Source of the DNA: Pantoea eucrina
GTDB lineage: Bacteria > Pseudomonadota > Gammaproteobacteria > Enterobacterales > Enterobacteriaceae
Reading direction: 5' to 3'
Length of the DNA stretch: 45,117 bases
Assembly (NCBI RefSeq): GCF_002095385.1
Contig: NZ_MIPP01000033.1
Location: forward strand, 1 to 45,117
The position numbers were made by a program, and so were the translations under genes. Positions 21,909-33,919 of the stretch are shown here, one piece after another. Each line of letters begins with the position of its first letter. Position 1 is the stretch's first letter. The notes beneath the pieces were generated by a model. It worked only from the letters and a program-made list of their open reading frames with translations, ran no database searches and was not told the DNA's origin.

Positions 21909-23099
21909 ATGACATCTGCACACCCTAACCGGCTGGTTTACGCCATCACGCTCGGACTTCTGGCGGCGCTCGGACCGCTCTGTATCGACCTCTATCTCCC
22001 CGCTCTGCCTGAACTGGCGCGCGATCTGCACACGCAGACCTCCACCGCTCAGCTCAGTCTGACTGCCGGCCTGCTGGGCCTCGGGGCGGGACAGCTGCTA
22101 TTTGGTCCCATGAGCGATAAATTTGGCCGCATCCGGCCCCTGCTGCTGTCGCTGCTGCTGCTGTTTATTGCCTCTGTCGGCTGCGCGCTGGCAAAAGATA
22201 TCCATTCGCTACTGATTGCCCGCCTGTTTGAGGGGCTGGCTGGCGCTGGCGGTGCCGTGCTGTCGCGCGCTATCGCCCGGGATATGTATAGCGGACACGA
22301 GCTGACGCGCTTTTTTGCGCTGCTGATGCTGGTCAACGGCCTTGCACCGGTGGGAGCGCCGGTACTGGGCGGCGCGCTGATGACAATCATGAGCTGGCGC
22401 GGCATTTTTCTCGTACTGGCGGCGATCGCCATTCTGCTGATTCTGCTGGCGCGCTGGCAGCTGCATGAGACGCTGCCGCCTGCACGCCGTAGCCAGGGCT
22501 CTCTGTTTTCCGCCTGGGCGGCGCTGGGCCAGGTCGTTACGCATCGGCCCTTTATGGGTTTTTGCCTGACGCAGGGCTTTATGATGTCAGGCATGTTTGC
22601 CTATATCGGCGCCTCACCGTTTGTGCTGCAGCAGATCTACGGCCTCTCGCCTCAGGCGTTCAGCCTCTGCTTTGCTGCCAACGGGTGCGGCCTGATTATC
22701 GCCTCACAAACCAGCGCACGGCTCTGTCCGCTCTGGGGCGAATACCGGGTGCTTAAGGGCGGGCTGACGCTGGCATTTGTCGCCTCCGCCACGCTGCTGA
22801 CCGCCGCGCTGAGCGACGCCGCCCTGCCGGTGATTCTGGTGGCGCTATTTTTCTCTATTGCCAGTAACGGTGTAATCGCAACCACCGCCGCATCGCTGGC
22901 GATGCAGAGTCAGGGGCACCGCGCCGGCAGTGCTTCTGCGGTTATCGGCGTCACCATGTTTACGCTGGGCGCCATCAGCGTGCCGGTTAGCGGCGTGGGC
23001 GGGACCTCGGTTATCAGCATGAGCGCCACCATTTTCGGCTGCTTTATGCTGGCAATCCTGATGTTTACCCTGCTGGCGCAGCGGCCTGAAAGCGCCTGA
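21909..23099 (+). CDS. Bcr/CflA-family multidrug efflux MFS transporter
   Basis: A 396-residue major facilitator with 12 predicted segments. Family features: the N-terminal DLYLPALPELARDL signature of Bcr/CflA drug:H+ antiporters (TM1), motif A GPMSDKFGRIRPLL between TM2 and TM3, motif B-like ARLFEGLAGAGGAVLSRAIARD, and motif C-like LAPVGAPVLGG. Members export chloramphenicol, bicyclomycin, sulfonamides or small metabolites; the substrate here cannot be told. It lies between osmE and nadE, where E. coli has no such gene. AGAGG precedes the ATG. No adjacent regulator. Confidence 0.9.
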   Translation: MTSAHPNRLVYAITLGLLAALGPLCIDLYLPALPELARDLHTQTSTAQLSLTAGLLGLGAGQLLFGPMSDKFGRIRPLLLSLLLLFIASVGCALAKDIHSLLIARLFEGLAGAGGAVLSRAIARDMYSGHELTRFFALLMLVNGLAPVGAPVLGGALMTIMSWRGIFLVLAAIAILLILLARWQLHETLPPARRSQGSLFSAWAALGQVVTHRPFMGFCLTQGFMMSGMFAYIGASPFVLQQIYGLSPQAFSLCFAANGCGLIIASQTSARLCPLWGEYRVLKGGLTLAFVASATLLTAALSDAALPVILVALFFSIASNGVIATTAASLAMQSQGHRAGSASAVIGVTMFTLGAISVPVSGVGGTSVISMSATIFGCFMLAILMFTLLAQRPESA

Positions 23100-23216
23100 T
23101 TCAGCAGCAAACCGTCTGCGCCAGTCGCCGTTTGGCTTGTTGTTTTGCGGCCAAGGCGTTAGCTTTAGCTGATGTTACGCATCATGCCGTCAGGCTTCTG
23201 ACTTGAGGAGAGGTTC

Positions 23217-24044
23217 ATGTCACTGCAGCAGGAAATTATTCAGGCCCTTGGTGTTAAACCCGCTATCGATCCGCAGCAGGAGATCCGCGTCAGCGTCGAT
23301 TTCCTGAAAGCGTACCTGAAAGCGCATCCTTTTCTGAAAACGCTGGTGCTGGGCATCAGCGGCGGGCAGGACTCAACGCTGACCGGTAAGCTGGCGCAGA
23401 TGGCGGTCAGCGAACTGCGTCATGAGACCGGCGATAAAGAGTACACCTTTATTGCCGTGCGCCTGCCGTATGGTAAACAGGCCGACGAGCAGGATTGTCA
23501 GGATGCGCTGGCGTTTATTCAGCCCGATCGTACCCTGGTGGTCAATATCAAAGAGGCGGTGCTGGCGAGCGAGCGCGCACTGCAGGAAGCGGGTATTGCG
23601 CTGTCAGATTTTGTCCGCGGTAACGAAAAGGCGCGTGAACGCATGAAGGCGCAGTACAGCATCGCCGGCATGACCAAAGGTATCGTGCTGGGCACCGATC
23701 ACGCGGCGGAAGCGGTGACCGGTTTTTATACCAAATATGGCGATGGCGGCAGCGACGTGAACCCGATCTTTCGCCTTAACAAAGGCCAGGGTAAACAGCT
23801 GCTGAAGGCGCTGGGCTGCCCGGAGCACCTCTGGATGAAACATCCCACGGCCGATCTTGAAGACGATCGTCCCGGCCTGCAGGATGAGGTGGCGCTTGGC
23901 GTAACCTATCAGCAGATCGATGATTATCTGGAAGGCAAAACCATCAATGGCGAATCGGCGAAAATTATCGAGGGCTGGTACACCAAAACCGAACATAAGC
24001 GCCGTATGCCGGTGACTGTGTTTGACGACTACTGGAAAAAGTAG
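23217..24044 (+). CDS. nadE: NH3-dependent NAD+ synthetase
   Basis: Last step of NAD synthesis: amidates deamido-NAD with ammonia and ATP. 275 residues, the same as E. coli NadE. The ATP pyrophosphatase P-loop SGGQDST occupies 48-54. Other family blocks are [53 protein letters not shown] and the C-terminal [17 protein letters not shown]. There is no N-terminal glutaminase domain, so it is the ammonia-dependent type. GAGGAGAGG precedes the ATG. Confidence 0.97.
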   Translation: MSLQQEIIQALGVKPAIDPQQEIRVSVDFLKAYLKAHPFLKTLVLGISGGQDSTLTGKLAQMAVSELRHETGDKEYTFIAVRLPYGKQADEQDCQDALAFIQPDRTLVVNIKEAVLASERALQEAGIALSDFVRGNEKARERMKAQYSIAGMTKGIVLGTDHAAEAVTGFYTKYGDGGSDVNPIFRLNKGQGKQLLKALGCPEHLWMKHPTADLEDDRPGLQDEVALGVTYQQIDDYLEGKTINGESAKIIEGWYTKTEHKRRMPVTVFDDYWKK

Positions 24045-24053
24045 ACCCTCCCT

Positions 24054-24083
24054 GCGACTCTCCCTCTGCGGAGAGAGAGTCGC
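24054..24083 (+). repeat. hairpin downstream of nadE
   Basis: GCGACTCTC (24054-24062) and GAGAGTCGC (24075-24083) form a perfect 9-bp stem ten bases after the nadE stop codon. No T-tract follows, so it may be an mRNA 3' stabiliser or a Rho-assisted end rather than an intrinsic terminator. Confidence 0.5.
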
Positions 24084-24122
24084 GCCTCGCTTGCCACTGG
24101 CGATAAAAGCAGCACGCTGATA

Positions 24123-24142
24123 CACTGTATACAAAACCAGTA
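24123..24142 (+). promoter_or_regulatory. LexA box upstream of cho
   Basis: CACTGTATACAAAACCAGTA keeps CTG-N10-CAG with the flanking TA of the LexA consensus. It lies 13 bases before the cho TTG start. E. coli cho is a LexA regulon member, so SOS control appears conserved. Confidence 0.85.
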
Positions 24143-24155
24143 AGCGGAGCATTCT

Positions 24156-25016
24156 TTGGTCAGACGAGCAACCAGCCATCGCCTCGACTTTGACGCGGCG
24201 GCAATCTATCAATATCCCGAACACCTGCGCCAGTGGCTTGAAGGGCTGCCTAAAGTGCCTGGCGTCTATACCTTTCACGGCGAGAGTGAAAATCTGCCTC
24301 TTTATATCGGCAAGAGCATTAATTTGCGCAGCCGGGTGATGGCGCATTTTCGCACCACGGATGAAGCGAGCATGCTGCGTCAGGCGCGGCGCGTAAGCTG
24401 GATCCCCACCGCCGGCGATATTGGCGCGCAGCTGCTGGAAGCGCAGATGATTAAAACGCAGCAGCCGTTATTTAATAAGCGCCTGCGCAAAAATCGTCAG
24501 CTCTGCTCACTTCAGCTGGGAGAAGGCGCGCCGGAAGTGGTCTATGCAAAAGATGTCGATTTCTCTCGTTCACCCGATCTCTACGGGCTGTTTCGCAGCC
24601 GTTTTGCCGCGCTGGAGAAGCTTAAAAGCATGGCCGATGAGCTGCAGCTCTGTCACGGCCTGCTTGGGCTGGAGAGCCTGCGGCCAGGGCGCGGCTGCTT
24701 TCGCGCAGCACTGAAGCGCTGTGCCGGCGCCTGCTGCGGAAAAGAGAGTGTTGAAGCGCACCAGCAGCGGCTCCGCGAGGGGCTGGAACGCTTTCGCGTG
24801 GTGTGCTGGCCGTGGGAAGGCCCGGTTGGCATGGTGGAGCGCGGCGCTGAGATGACACAAATCCATGTGATCGATCACTGGTTCTGGCTGGGTTCTGTTG
24901 CCACTGAAGCGGAAGCGCGCCAGCTGCAGCGCGCGCGCCAGGGGTTTGATCACGACGGCTATAAAATTCTCTGCCGTCCGCTGCTTTCCGGCGAGTTCCC
25001 GCTGATAGAACTATAA
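24156..25016 (+). CDS. cho: excinuclease Cho (UvrC homologue)
   Basis: Cho makes the 3' incision in nucleotide excision repair at bulky lesions, with UvrA and UvrB. 286 residues. The GIY-YIG endonuclease core is at the N-terminus (GVY at 36-38, YIG at 50-52, followed by KSINLRSRV). The protein resembles the N-terminal half of UvrC, and a cysteine-rich KRCAGACCGKE follows. The TTG start is supported by VRR continuing the family N-terminus and by AGCGGAG upstream. Use of TTG in an SOS gene is consistent with low translation. It ends against the spy terminator. Confidence 0.94.
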   Translation: MVRRATSHRLDFDAAAIYQYPEHLRQWLEGLPKVPGVYTFHGESENLPLYIGKSINLRSRVMAHFRTTDEASMLRQARRVSWIPTAGDIGAQLLEAQMIKTQQPLFNKRLRKNRQLCSLQLGEGAPEVVYAKDVDFSRSPDLYGLFRSRFAALEKLKSMADELQLCHGLLGLESLRPGRGCFRAALKRCAGACCGKESVEAHQQRLREGLERFRVVCWPWEGPVGMVERGAEMTQIHVIDHWFWLGSVATEAEARQLQRARQGFDHDGYKILCRPLLSGEFPLIEL

Positions 25017-25071
25017 AAAAAACCGCCGACGCTGTTCAGGGCGGTACTCTGCCCTGAACAGCGCCGGCGGT
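25015..25071 (-). terminator. long terminator hairpin between cho and spy
   Basis: ACCGCCG pairs with CGGCGGT and, after one mismatch, CGCTGTTCAGGGC pairs with GCCCTGAACAGCG, giving about 20 bp of stem. On the minus strand it runs into eight T residues, so it mainly terminates spy; those bases overlap the cho stop codon. Confidence 0.9.
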
Positions 25072-25099
25072 CTTAATCCGGATCGATCACGGTGTGTGT

Positions 25100-25591
25100 T
25101 TACTCACCGTCAGCAGGCGGTGGTGGCATTTTACCATCGTGTGGCGCTTTTTCCGTCAGGCGCGTTTCGAAATTGGCGTTGTACTGCTTTTTCTGTTCCG
25201 GCGTCAGTACGTTGTAGATTTTGTTCTGGGTTTCCATCATGCGTACCGCATTCTCTTTGGCGTTTGCGGTCATCTTCTCAGCCTGTGCTTCCGCTTTGCT
25301 GCGATCGAAGCTGTCGGCGGCAATAATGGCATGGTTCGCGCGGCGCGCCTCCGGCGACGGGCGCTGCATCTCTTTATGACCATCCTGCATGATGGTGCGG
25401 ATCTGTGTTTTCTGCGCATCGGTCAGAGTAATGCCTTTGAACATCTCCATACCGTGATGACGCATCGGCTTATGCATCGGCTTTTCAGTGCCGGCCGGCG
25501 GTGGCGTCAGGTTATCGGCCGCAGCGTGGACGATATTGGCGGCACCCAGTGCCATTGCGGTAGCCAGAAAAACAGAAGTCAGTTTACGCAT
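25100..25591 (-). CDS. spy: periplasmic ATP-independent chaperone Spy
   Basis: Spy/CpxP family, 163 residues. Signal peptide residues 1-23 or 24 (ending VHAA). The two family motifs LTDAQ (56-60) and LTPEQ (129-133) are present, followed by KKQYNANFETRL. Spy forms a cradle-shaped dimer that binds folding proteins in the periplasm and is strongly induced by envelope stress through Cpx and Bae. AAGGACAATATT precedes the ATG. I could not see a clean CpxR box upstream. Confidence 0.95.
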   Translation of the reverse strand: MRKLTSVFLATAMALGAANIVHAAADNLTPPPAGTEKPMHKPMRHHGMEMFKGITLTDAQKTQIRTIMQDGHKEMQRPSPEARRANHAIIAADSFDRSKAEAQAEKMTANAKENAVRMMETQNKIYNVLTPEQKKQYNANFETRLTEKAPHDGKMPPPPADGE

Positions 25592-25672
25592 AATATTGTC
25601 CTTTCTTGTCAGTTATATGACGACAGCCTGTGTCGCGTCTTCGGAAACAAGCATACGACGCTGAACGTCAAC

Positions 25673-25689
25673 TACTCAGAACCTGAGTA
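25673..25689. promoter_or_regulatory. palindrome upstream of spy
   Basis: TACTCAG-AAC-CTGAGTA is a perfect 7-bp inverted repeat with a three-base spacer, 82-98 bp before the spy ATG and adjacent to a possible -35 (TTGACG on the minus strand). It could be an operator; it does not match the tandem CpxR pattern. Confidence 0.4.
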
Positions 25690-25860
25690 AAGCCCTGAAA
25701 GCATAGAAGATAGATATCGTGCGATCGTGGAGAGATTGCGAAGAATTACGTGAGAAAATGCAAAAAAGTATGACAATAGCGGGAAAATGGCAGGAATTAA
25801 GGAGGAGTGTAATGAGTTTGCCCGCGCCGGGAAAGCAAAATGTTAAGCGATCGCTATCAG

Positions 25861-25890
25861 CATGGCTGACGCCATCAGGCGTCAGCTATG
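25861..25890 (-). terminator. hairpin at the end of the ast operon
   Basis: GCTGACGCC (25865-25873) and GGCGTCAGC (25878-25886) form a perfect 9-bp stem with a four-base loop, extendable to 13 bp with one G-T pair. It starts 11 bases after the astE stop codon. No T-tract follows, so it may work with Rho or protect the mRNA end. Confidence 0.55.
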
Positions 25891-25900
25891 CTGCAGCCGT

Positions 25901-26890
25901 TTATTGCGCCGGCATCTGTGCGTTCTCTTCCGTCAGCATCAGCCCGGCGCGTAATCCCGGCGCCACCTGCGGATTGGGAAACAGTACATATTCCCGCGCC
26001 TGCTGTACGTAATAGCGCGTGTCGCCCTCTTCTGCCAGCAGCGTGCCCTGGGGAAACGCGGTGAAATTCAGCGTGTCCGCGCTCATATGCAGCGTAAATC
26101 CCTCTCCCTGACGGGTGATTTGTTGTGAAACGTGATAGCGCCGCGGCTGCGTATGCGGCTGCGGCCACGTTTCGCCCTCCAGCAGCGCAGCGAGTGCCCG
26201 CTGCACTGCCCTGAACTGCGTGAGATCATTTTCACCAAACGGCAGCGCCTTACCCAGTTCCAGCGTCGAACTCGCCGCATGATGATGCTCACAACTATAG
26301 TGGGTGAAGGTGCCGCCCGGCGCACGATGAAAAACCAGCGCCTCCAGCTCAGCTGCGGCCAGCCACTGCATAAACGTATCCGGCCACGGTCGCGCGTTCG
26401 CGGGCATAACGGCAAAGCGTGGATAATAAGAGCCGCGAATAGCGGTATGCAGATCAAGATGCCAGCGCGACGTCTGCCTGTGGCAGCTGCGCCAGAAGCG
26501 CTCCATCACCTGTTCCAGCTGCAGGGCGCGCTGTGCCTCACTGGTTTCACTGACCCGCTGCCAGCGGCCACCAAACAGCCGGTTGAGATCGTACTGCTGA
26601 TAGCGACGGCCGCTGCGCAGCGCCGCCGGATTACCCAGTATCACCAGCAGCCGCACCGCCAGCGGTTTTTCTCCGCTAAGCAGCGGCGCCAGCAGCTGCT
26701 CCACTATCTCCACCGGCGCGGTTTCATTGCCGTGGATCCCGGCTGACAGCACCAGCGCCCGGTCGCAGTGCGTCAGCGGCGTCAGCGAGAGGATCCCTTC
26801 CGCCTGCCACTGCCAGCGCAGATAAGCTGTCTCGCCCTGCGTGACGGCAGGCGGCGTGCCCGCCAGCGTCTGCTGTAAAAAACTGCGCAT
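25901..26890 (-). CDS. astE: succinylglutamate desuccinylase
   Basis: Last enzyme of the arginine succinyltransferase pathway: hydrolyses N-succinylglutamate to glutamate and succinate. M14-family zinc amidohydrolase, 329 residues. Zinc ligands His53 and Glu56 are in GIHGNETAP and His148 is in WHLDLHTAI; the likely catalytic Glu211 is in STLELGKALPFGEND. It is last in the operon, 26 bases after astB, with TAAGGAG before the ATG. Confidence 0.96.
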   Translation of the reverse strand: MRSFLQQTLAGTPPAVTQGETAYLRWQWQAEGILSLTPLTHCDRALVLSAGIHGNETAPVEIVEQLLAPLLSGEKPLAVRLLVILGNPAALRSGRRYQQYDLNRLFGGRWQRVSETSEAQRALQLEQVMERFWRSCHRQTSRWHLDLHTAIRGSYYPRFAVMPANARPWPDTFMQWLAAAELEALVFHRAPGGTFTHYSCEHHHAASSTLELGKALPFGENDLTQFRAVQRALAALLEGETWPQPHTQPRRYHVSQQITRQGEGFTLHMSADTLNFTAFPQGTLLAEEGDTRYYVQQAREYVLFPNPQVAPGLRAGLMLTEENAQMPAQ

Positions 26891-26916
26891 ATTTTCTCCT
26901 TAATCCTGCCTCAGCC

Positions 26917-30734
<3,818 letters not shown>

Positions 30735-30738
<4 letters not shown>

Positions 30739-31955
30739 GATGTGGCTCCTCTGAGAATACGTTCACAGGCGCGCTCAAAACGCGCCAGCCCCTGCTGCAC
30801 CTCCTCCTGGCTGATGTTTAGCGCGGGCGCAAAGCGCACGACGCTGGCACCGGCAATCAGGACCATGACGCCCTCTTCGGCGGCCGTGAGATTGAACTGT
30901 TTGGCTTTTCCGGCGAAATCGTCGTTGAGTACGGCGCCAATCAGCAGCCCGAGGCCGCGGATGGTTTTAAACACCGGCAGCCGCTGGTTAATCGCCTGGA
31001 GCCGATCAACAAACCACTGATGCCGCTCGGTCACGCCAGCGAGAAAAGCGGGCTGGTTGACCAGCTCCAGCACTTTACCCGCCACCGCACCCGCCAGCGG
31101 GTTACCGCCATAGGTCGTACCGTGGGTGCCCACCCCCATTACCTGCGCCAGATCCTCACGCGTCAGCATGGCACCAATCGGAAAGCCGCCGCCCAGCGCT
31201 TTTGCGGTACTCAGCACATCCGGCGTAACGCCATAGTGCATATAGGCGTAAAGCGATCCGGTGCGTCCCACACCGCTCTGCACTTCATCAAAAATCAGCA
31301 GCGCCTGATGGCGGTCGCACAGCTCCCGCAGGCCGCGCAGGAAGGCTGCATCGGCAGGCAATACGCCGCCCTCGCCCTGAATCGGTTCAACAATCACGGC
31401 ACAGGTGCTGTCGTTAATCAGCGCGGCGGCCGATTCCAGGTGATTAAACTGCGCATGCTGAATGGCCGGCGGCAGCGGCGCAAAGTCGCGCGAATAGGCG
31501 GGCTGGCCGCCAGCCGACACCGTAAACAGGGTGCGGCCATGAAAAGCGTTAGTGAACGCCACAATGCCGCTTTTTTGATCGCCGAAACGGTCGTGTGCCA
31601 CTTTGCGCGCCAGCTTAAGCGCAGCTTCGTTCGCCTCAGCGCCGGAGTTGCAGAAGAAAACGCGGTCGGCAAAGGTGGCATCAATCAGCTGTTTTGCCAG
31701 CCGCAATACCGGCTCGTTGGTATAGCCATTGCCGGTATGCCACAGCTTTGCCGCCTGCTCTGTCAGCGCCTGCTGCAGCGCCGGGTGTGCATGACCCAGC
31801 GCATTCACTGCGATCCCGCCAGCAAAATCGATATACTCTTTGCCCTGTTGATCCCACAACCGCGATCCTTCAGCCCGTACCGGTATAAAGGTTGCGGGTG
31901 CATAGACCGGCATCATCCATTGATCAAAATCGTGACGTGTAACCTGCAGTGACAT
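30735..31955 (-). CDS. astC: succinylornithine transaminase
   Basis: Third step of the AST pathway: PLP-dependent transfer of the delta-amino group of succinylornithine to 2-oxoglutarate; also able to act as an acetylornithine aminotransferase. Class III aminotransferase, 406 residues. The PLP lysine is Lys252 ([12 protein letters not shown]) and the ring-binding aspartate is Asp223 ([14 protein letters not shown]). The sequence is closer to AstC than ArgD by context and N-terminus. It is first in the operon, with AGGAGATCC before the ATG and a sigma-54 promoter about 80 bases upstream. Confidence 0.96.
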
Positions 31956-32037
31956 AGCCGGATCTCCTGCCTCACCCCGGGTGAAGCTATTGTTTTAAAA
32001 TTGTTAAGAGTGCGTAATCAGCAGCCCGACTATAAGG

Positions 32038-32053
32038 TGCAGCAAGCGTGCCA
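32038..32053 (-). promoter_or_regulatory. sigma-54 promoter of astCADBE
   Basis: The minus strand reads TGGCACGCTTGCTGCA: it fits the -24/-12 consensus TGGCACG-N4-TTGCW except for one position, with GG and GC separated by ten bases. Transcription would begin near 32026, about 70 bases before astC. E. coli ast is likewise driven by sigma-54 and NtrC under nitrogen limitation. Confidence 0.88.
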
Positions 32054-32067
32054 GCCAGAGGGAATAA

Positions 32068-32197
32068 TGCATAAAAGGGAGTCAGCGACGAAATTTCAAT
32101 GGGTTACGGCAGGCTGCTATTCACTTATTTTGCATAAAAAGTGAATATTACGGTTGCGCCGCCGCTAAGGCAGCAAATTATTTAGCGGATTTATGCA
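32068..32197. promoter_or_regulatory. candidate activator/ArgR region upstream of ast
   Basis: TGCATAAA occurs three times (32068 and 32131 forward, 32190-32197 reversed), and TATTCACTT (32118-32126) and AAGTGAATA (32139-32147) form a perfect 9-bp inverted repeat. TGCAT and TGAAT are the usual ArgR half-site cores, and ArgR and NtrC both act on E. coli ast. The half-sites are not arranged as a canonical ARG box, so this is tentative. Confidence 0.35.
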
Positions 32198-32326
32198 TTT
32201 ATGGAAGGAAATGTTGCTTTTGTGATCGCACAACAAATATTTCGCCATAACAGGGCAGATGGCGCGCGCTGGCAGCGCAGCACGCGCTATCATGGTGCGA
32301 AAAAGCGCCTTCGCGCACGGGGGCGA

Positions 32327-33748
32327 TCAGGGCGCCATGATATCGAAGCTGTCCTGGTTTTGTGGCGCCAGTGCCACCGGCGGCTGCAGCTGAAGATCGA
32401 TCCAGTTTGACGTCACCCGCTGCTGTTTGCTGTCTTCAACCGTTACCGACAGACGATAGTGATTCGTTGCGCCTGGCGACGTGTCCCAGGCGGGCATAAT
32501 AATACTCCAGCCCTGCGGATCGTCAGGCCGGGTCCCCGGCGTCAGGCTCAGCGCCTGCGTGTCGCCCTGCCAGCTTACTTTACGTACCGGATTCGCGCTG
32601 CGGATCTGCACTTTCAGCGACAGACTCTCACCAGGATTCAACTGCCACGGCGGCGTGGCGAGAAAAACAGAGAAGGTTTTTCGCTGGCGAAAAGCCAGAA
32701 CCGGCGTCGAGCTGCGCGTCACCGTATCGTAGCGGCTGCCGCGCAGCGAACGGGTGGCTGCAACGTTATCCGGGCTGAGCTGCTGGCTGAGCGCCACGCC
32801 GAACCGGTAGTTAAGGTGCAGCCCGAGCTGATCCTGACTCTCCCCTTCGCTGCTGGTTTTGTGGCTGGCGGAAACGGTGACCAGCGGCACTGGCGTATAG
32901 GAGAGGCCCAGCGTCAGCGCAGAGGGGTTGTGATACGTGTTGCCGGAGTTGAACAGATCGACATTGTTGCCCAGATACTGCTGCCAGCTAACGGAGACGC
33001 CCAGCTGACGATAAAACGGCAGATAGCCGCGCGTGGTAACGTCATAACCGCGCGCCAGCCGCTGCTGCTGAAACGGATTGCGGTTGCGCCAGCCTGAGAG
33101 CGGCGTGTAGTAGTTGGCTGAAAAGCGCAAAAAGTCAGACCAGGCCTCCGTACCCACTGATGCCCGCTGCAGCCCGCTGTCGAACATACGATCGACAAAT
33201 CCGTTATAACCAAGCAGCCAGTTGCCCGCCACCCAGCGCTGACCCAGGCCAGCATTACCAATCAGCCCGTTATCCGTCTGATGCACGCCCAGCTCGCTGA
33301 AGGTCAGATAGTTATAGCGATCGGCCCACGGCGTCAGCAGCGACGCCCCGCTGCCGCTGAAGTTACCTTCCATGTCGACATTAAGATCGATTTGCGCCTG
33401 ACCGTAAGGCGACAGCAGCAGCTGGCCTTCATCCGCCACCCGGGTGGCCACCTCATCGCGAAAGTGATTAAACGCCCAGATCCCGGCCTGCTGCCCGAGC
33501 GACGTCTCACTGTCACCGTTCTGGCTCGCTTCGCCGATGCTCTTTGCGATGGTCGCCAGTTTTTTACTTAAGACGTCGCTATCAGCGTTATAGCCCAGCG
33601 CCGGCAGGTCATCAGCCATTTGCCGGAAGTGAGCGGGATCGGTAAAGGGCGCGTCAGCCACGCGGGTAGCGGTCGTCAGCGCCAGCGCAGGCAGCGCTAC
33701 GCCAGTCAGGCAGAATGGCAGAAGTGTGCGGATAAGCAGTGGCAACAT
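32327..33748 (-). CDS. ychO: YchO-type inverse-autotransporter (invasin/intimin family) protein
   Basis: From the ATG at 33748 the protein has 473 residues: a signal peptide (about 1-23, MLPLLIRTLL ... LPALA), a short helical linker, an intimin/invasin-type 12-strand barrel (about residues 80-345; blocks WADRYNYLTFSELGVH, NWLLGYNGFVDR, WQQYLGNNVDLF, GLHLNYRFG) and one C-terminal Ig-like domain (FATPPWQLNPGESLSLKVQIR to SNWIDLQLQPP). No long repeat passenger is present, so it is the short YchO form rather than a full adhesin. E. coli ychO lies near narL, not here. An in-frame GTG at 33790 would add 14 residues; neither start has a good ribosome-binding site. Confidence 0.85.
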   Translation of the reverse strand: MLPLLIRTLLPFCLTGVALPALALTTATRVADAPFTDPAHFRQMADDLPALGYNADSDVLSKKLATIAKSIGEASQNGDSETSLGQQAGIWAFNHFRDEVATRVADEGQLLLSPYGQAQIDLNVDMEGNFSGSGASLLTPWADRYNYLTFSELGVHQTDNGLIGNAGLGQRWVAGNWLLGYNGFVDRMFDSGLQRASVGTEAWSDFLRFSANYYTPLSGWRNRNPFQQQRLARGYDVTTRGYLPFYRQLGVSVSWQQYLGNNVDLFNSGNTYHNPSALTLGLSYTPVPLVTVSASHKTSSEGESQDQLGLHLNYRFGVALSQQLSPDNVAATRSLRGSRYDTVTRSSTPVLAFRQRKTFSVFLATPPWQLNPGESLSLKVQIRSANPVRKVSWQGDTQALSLTPGTRPDDPQGWSIIMPAWDTSPGATNHYRLSVTVEDSKQQRVTSNWIDLQLQPPVALAPQNQDSFDIMAP

Positions 33749-33878
33749 AAAATCAGCTATCGTTTCGGTAATAAAGTAGACGGCGATCACAAAACGGCAG
33801 ATCTAACCTTATCACACTCTGCTGATTCTGCAGGCAATTTAGGAGGATTTACGGAAAGCGGTGCGGGCGTATGGCAGA

Positions 33879-33917
33879 GCAGTGCAGAGACAGACCGGGT
33901 GCCTGTCTCTGCGCTGC
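33879..33917 (-). terminator. hairpin after cheZ
   Basis: GCAGTGCAGAGACAG (33879-33893) pairs with CTGTCTCTGCGCTGC (33903-33917), 15 bp with one G-T pair and a nine-base loop. It starts two bases after the cheZ stop codon and probably ends the che transcript. No T-run follows on the minus strand. Confidence 0.6.
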
Positions 33918-33919
33918 GG

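Larger units (their letters stand above)
25592..25900. other. intergenic region between spy and the end of astE
   Basis: The left half contains the spy promoter region, with a perfect palindrome at 25673-25689. The right end holds the hairpin behind astE (25861-25890). A forward reading frame beginning near 25719 lacks a ribosome-binding site and runs into antisense of astE, so I see no further gene. Confidence 0.5.
31956..32326. other. astC control region and ychO 3' flank
   Basis: 371 bases with no gene. It contains the sigma-54 promoter at 32038-32053, the repeat-rich AT segment at 32068-32197 and, further right, unstructured sequence up to the ychO stop codon. No clear terminator for ychO was found. 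Confidence 0.6.

Noticed and set aside
25719..26012. Forward frame of 97 codons between spy and astE
   Set aside because: No ribosome-binding site; second half is antisense of astE.
31020..31952. Long forward open frame of 310 codons opposite astC
   Set aside because: Antisense to intact astC, no ribosome-binding site and no family pattern.
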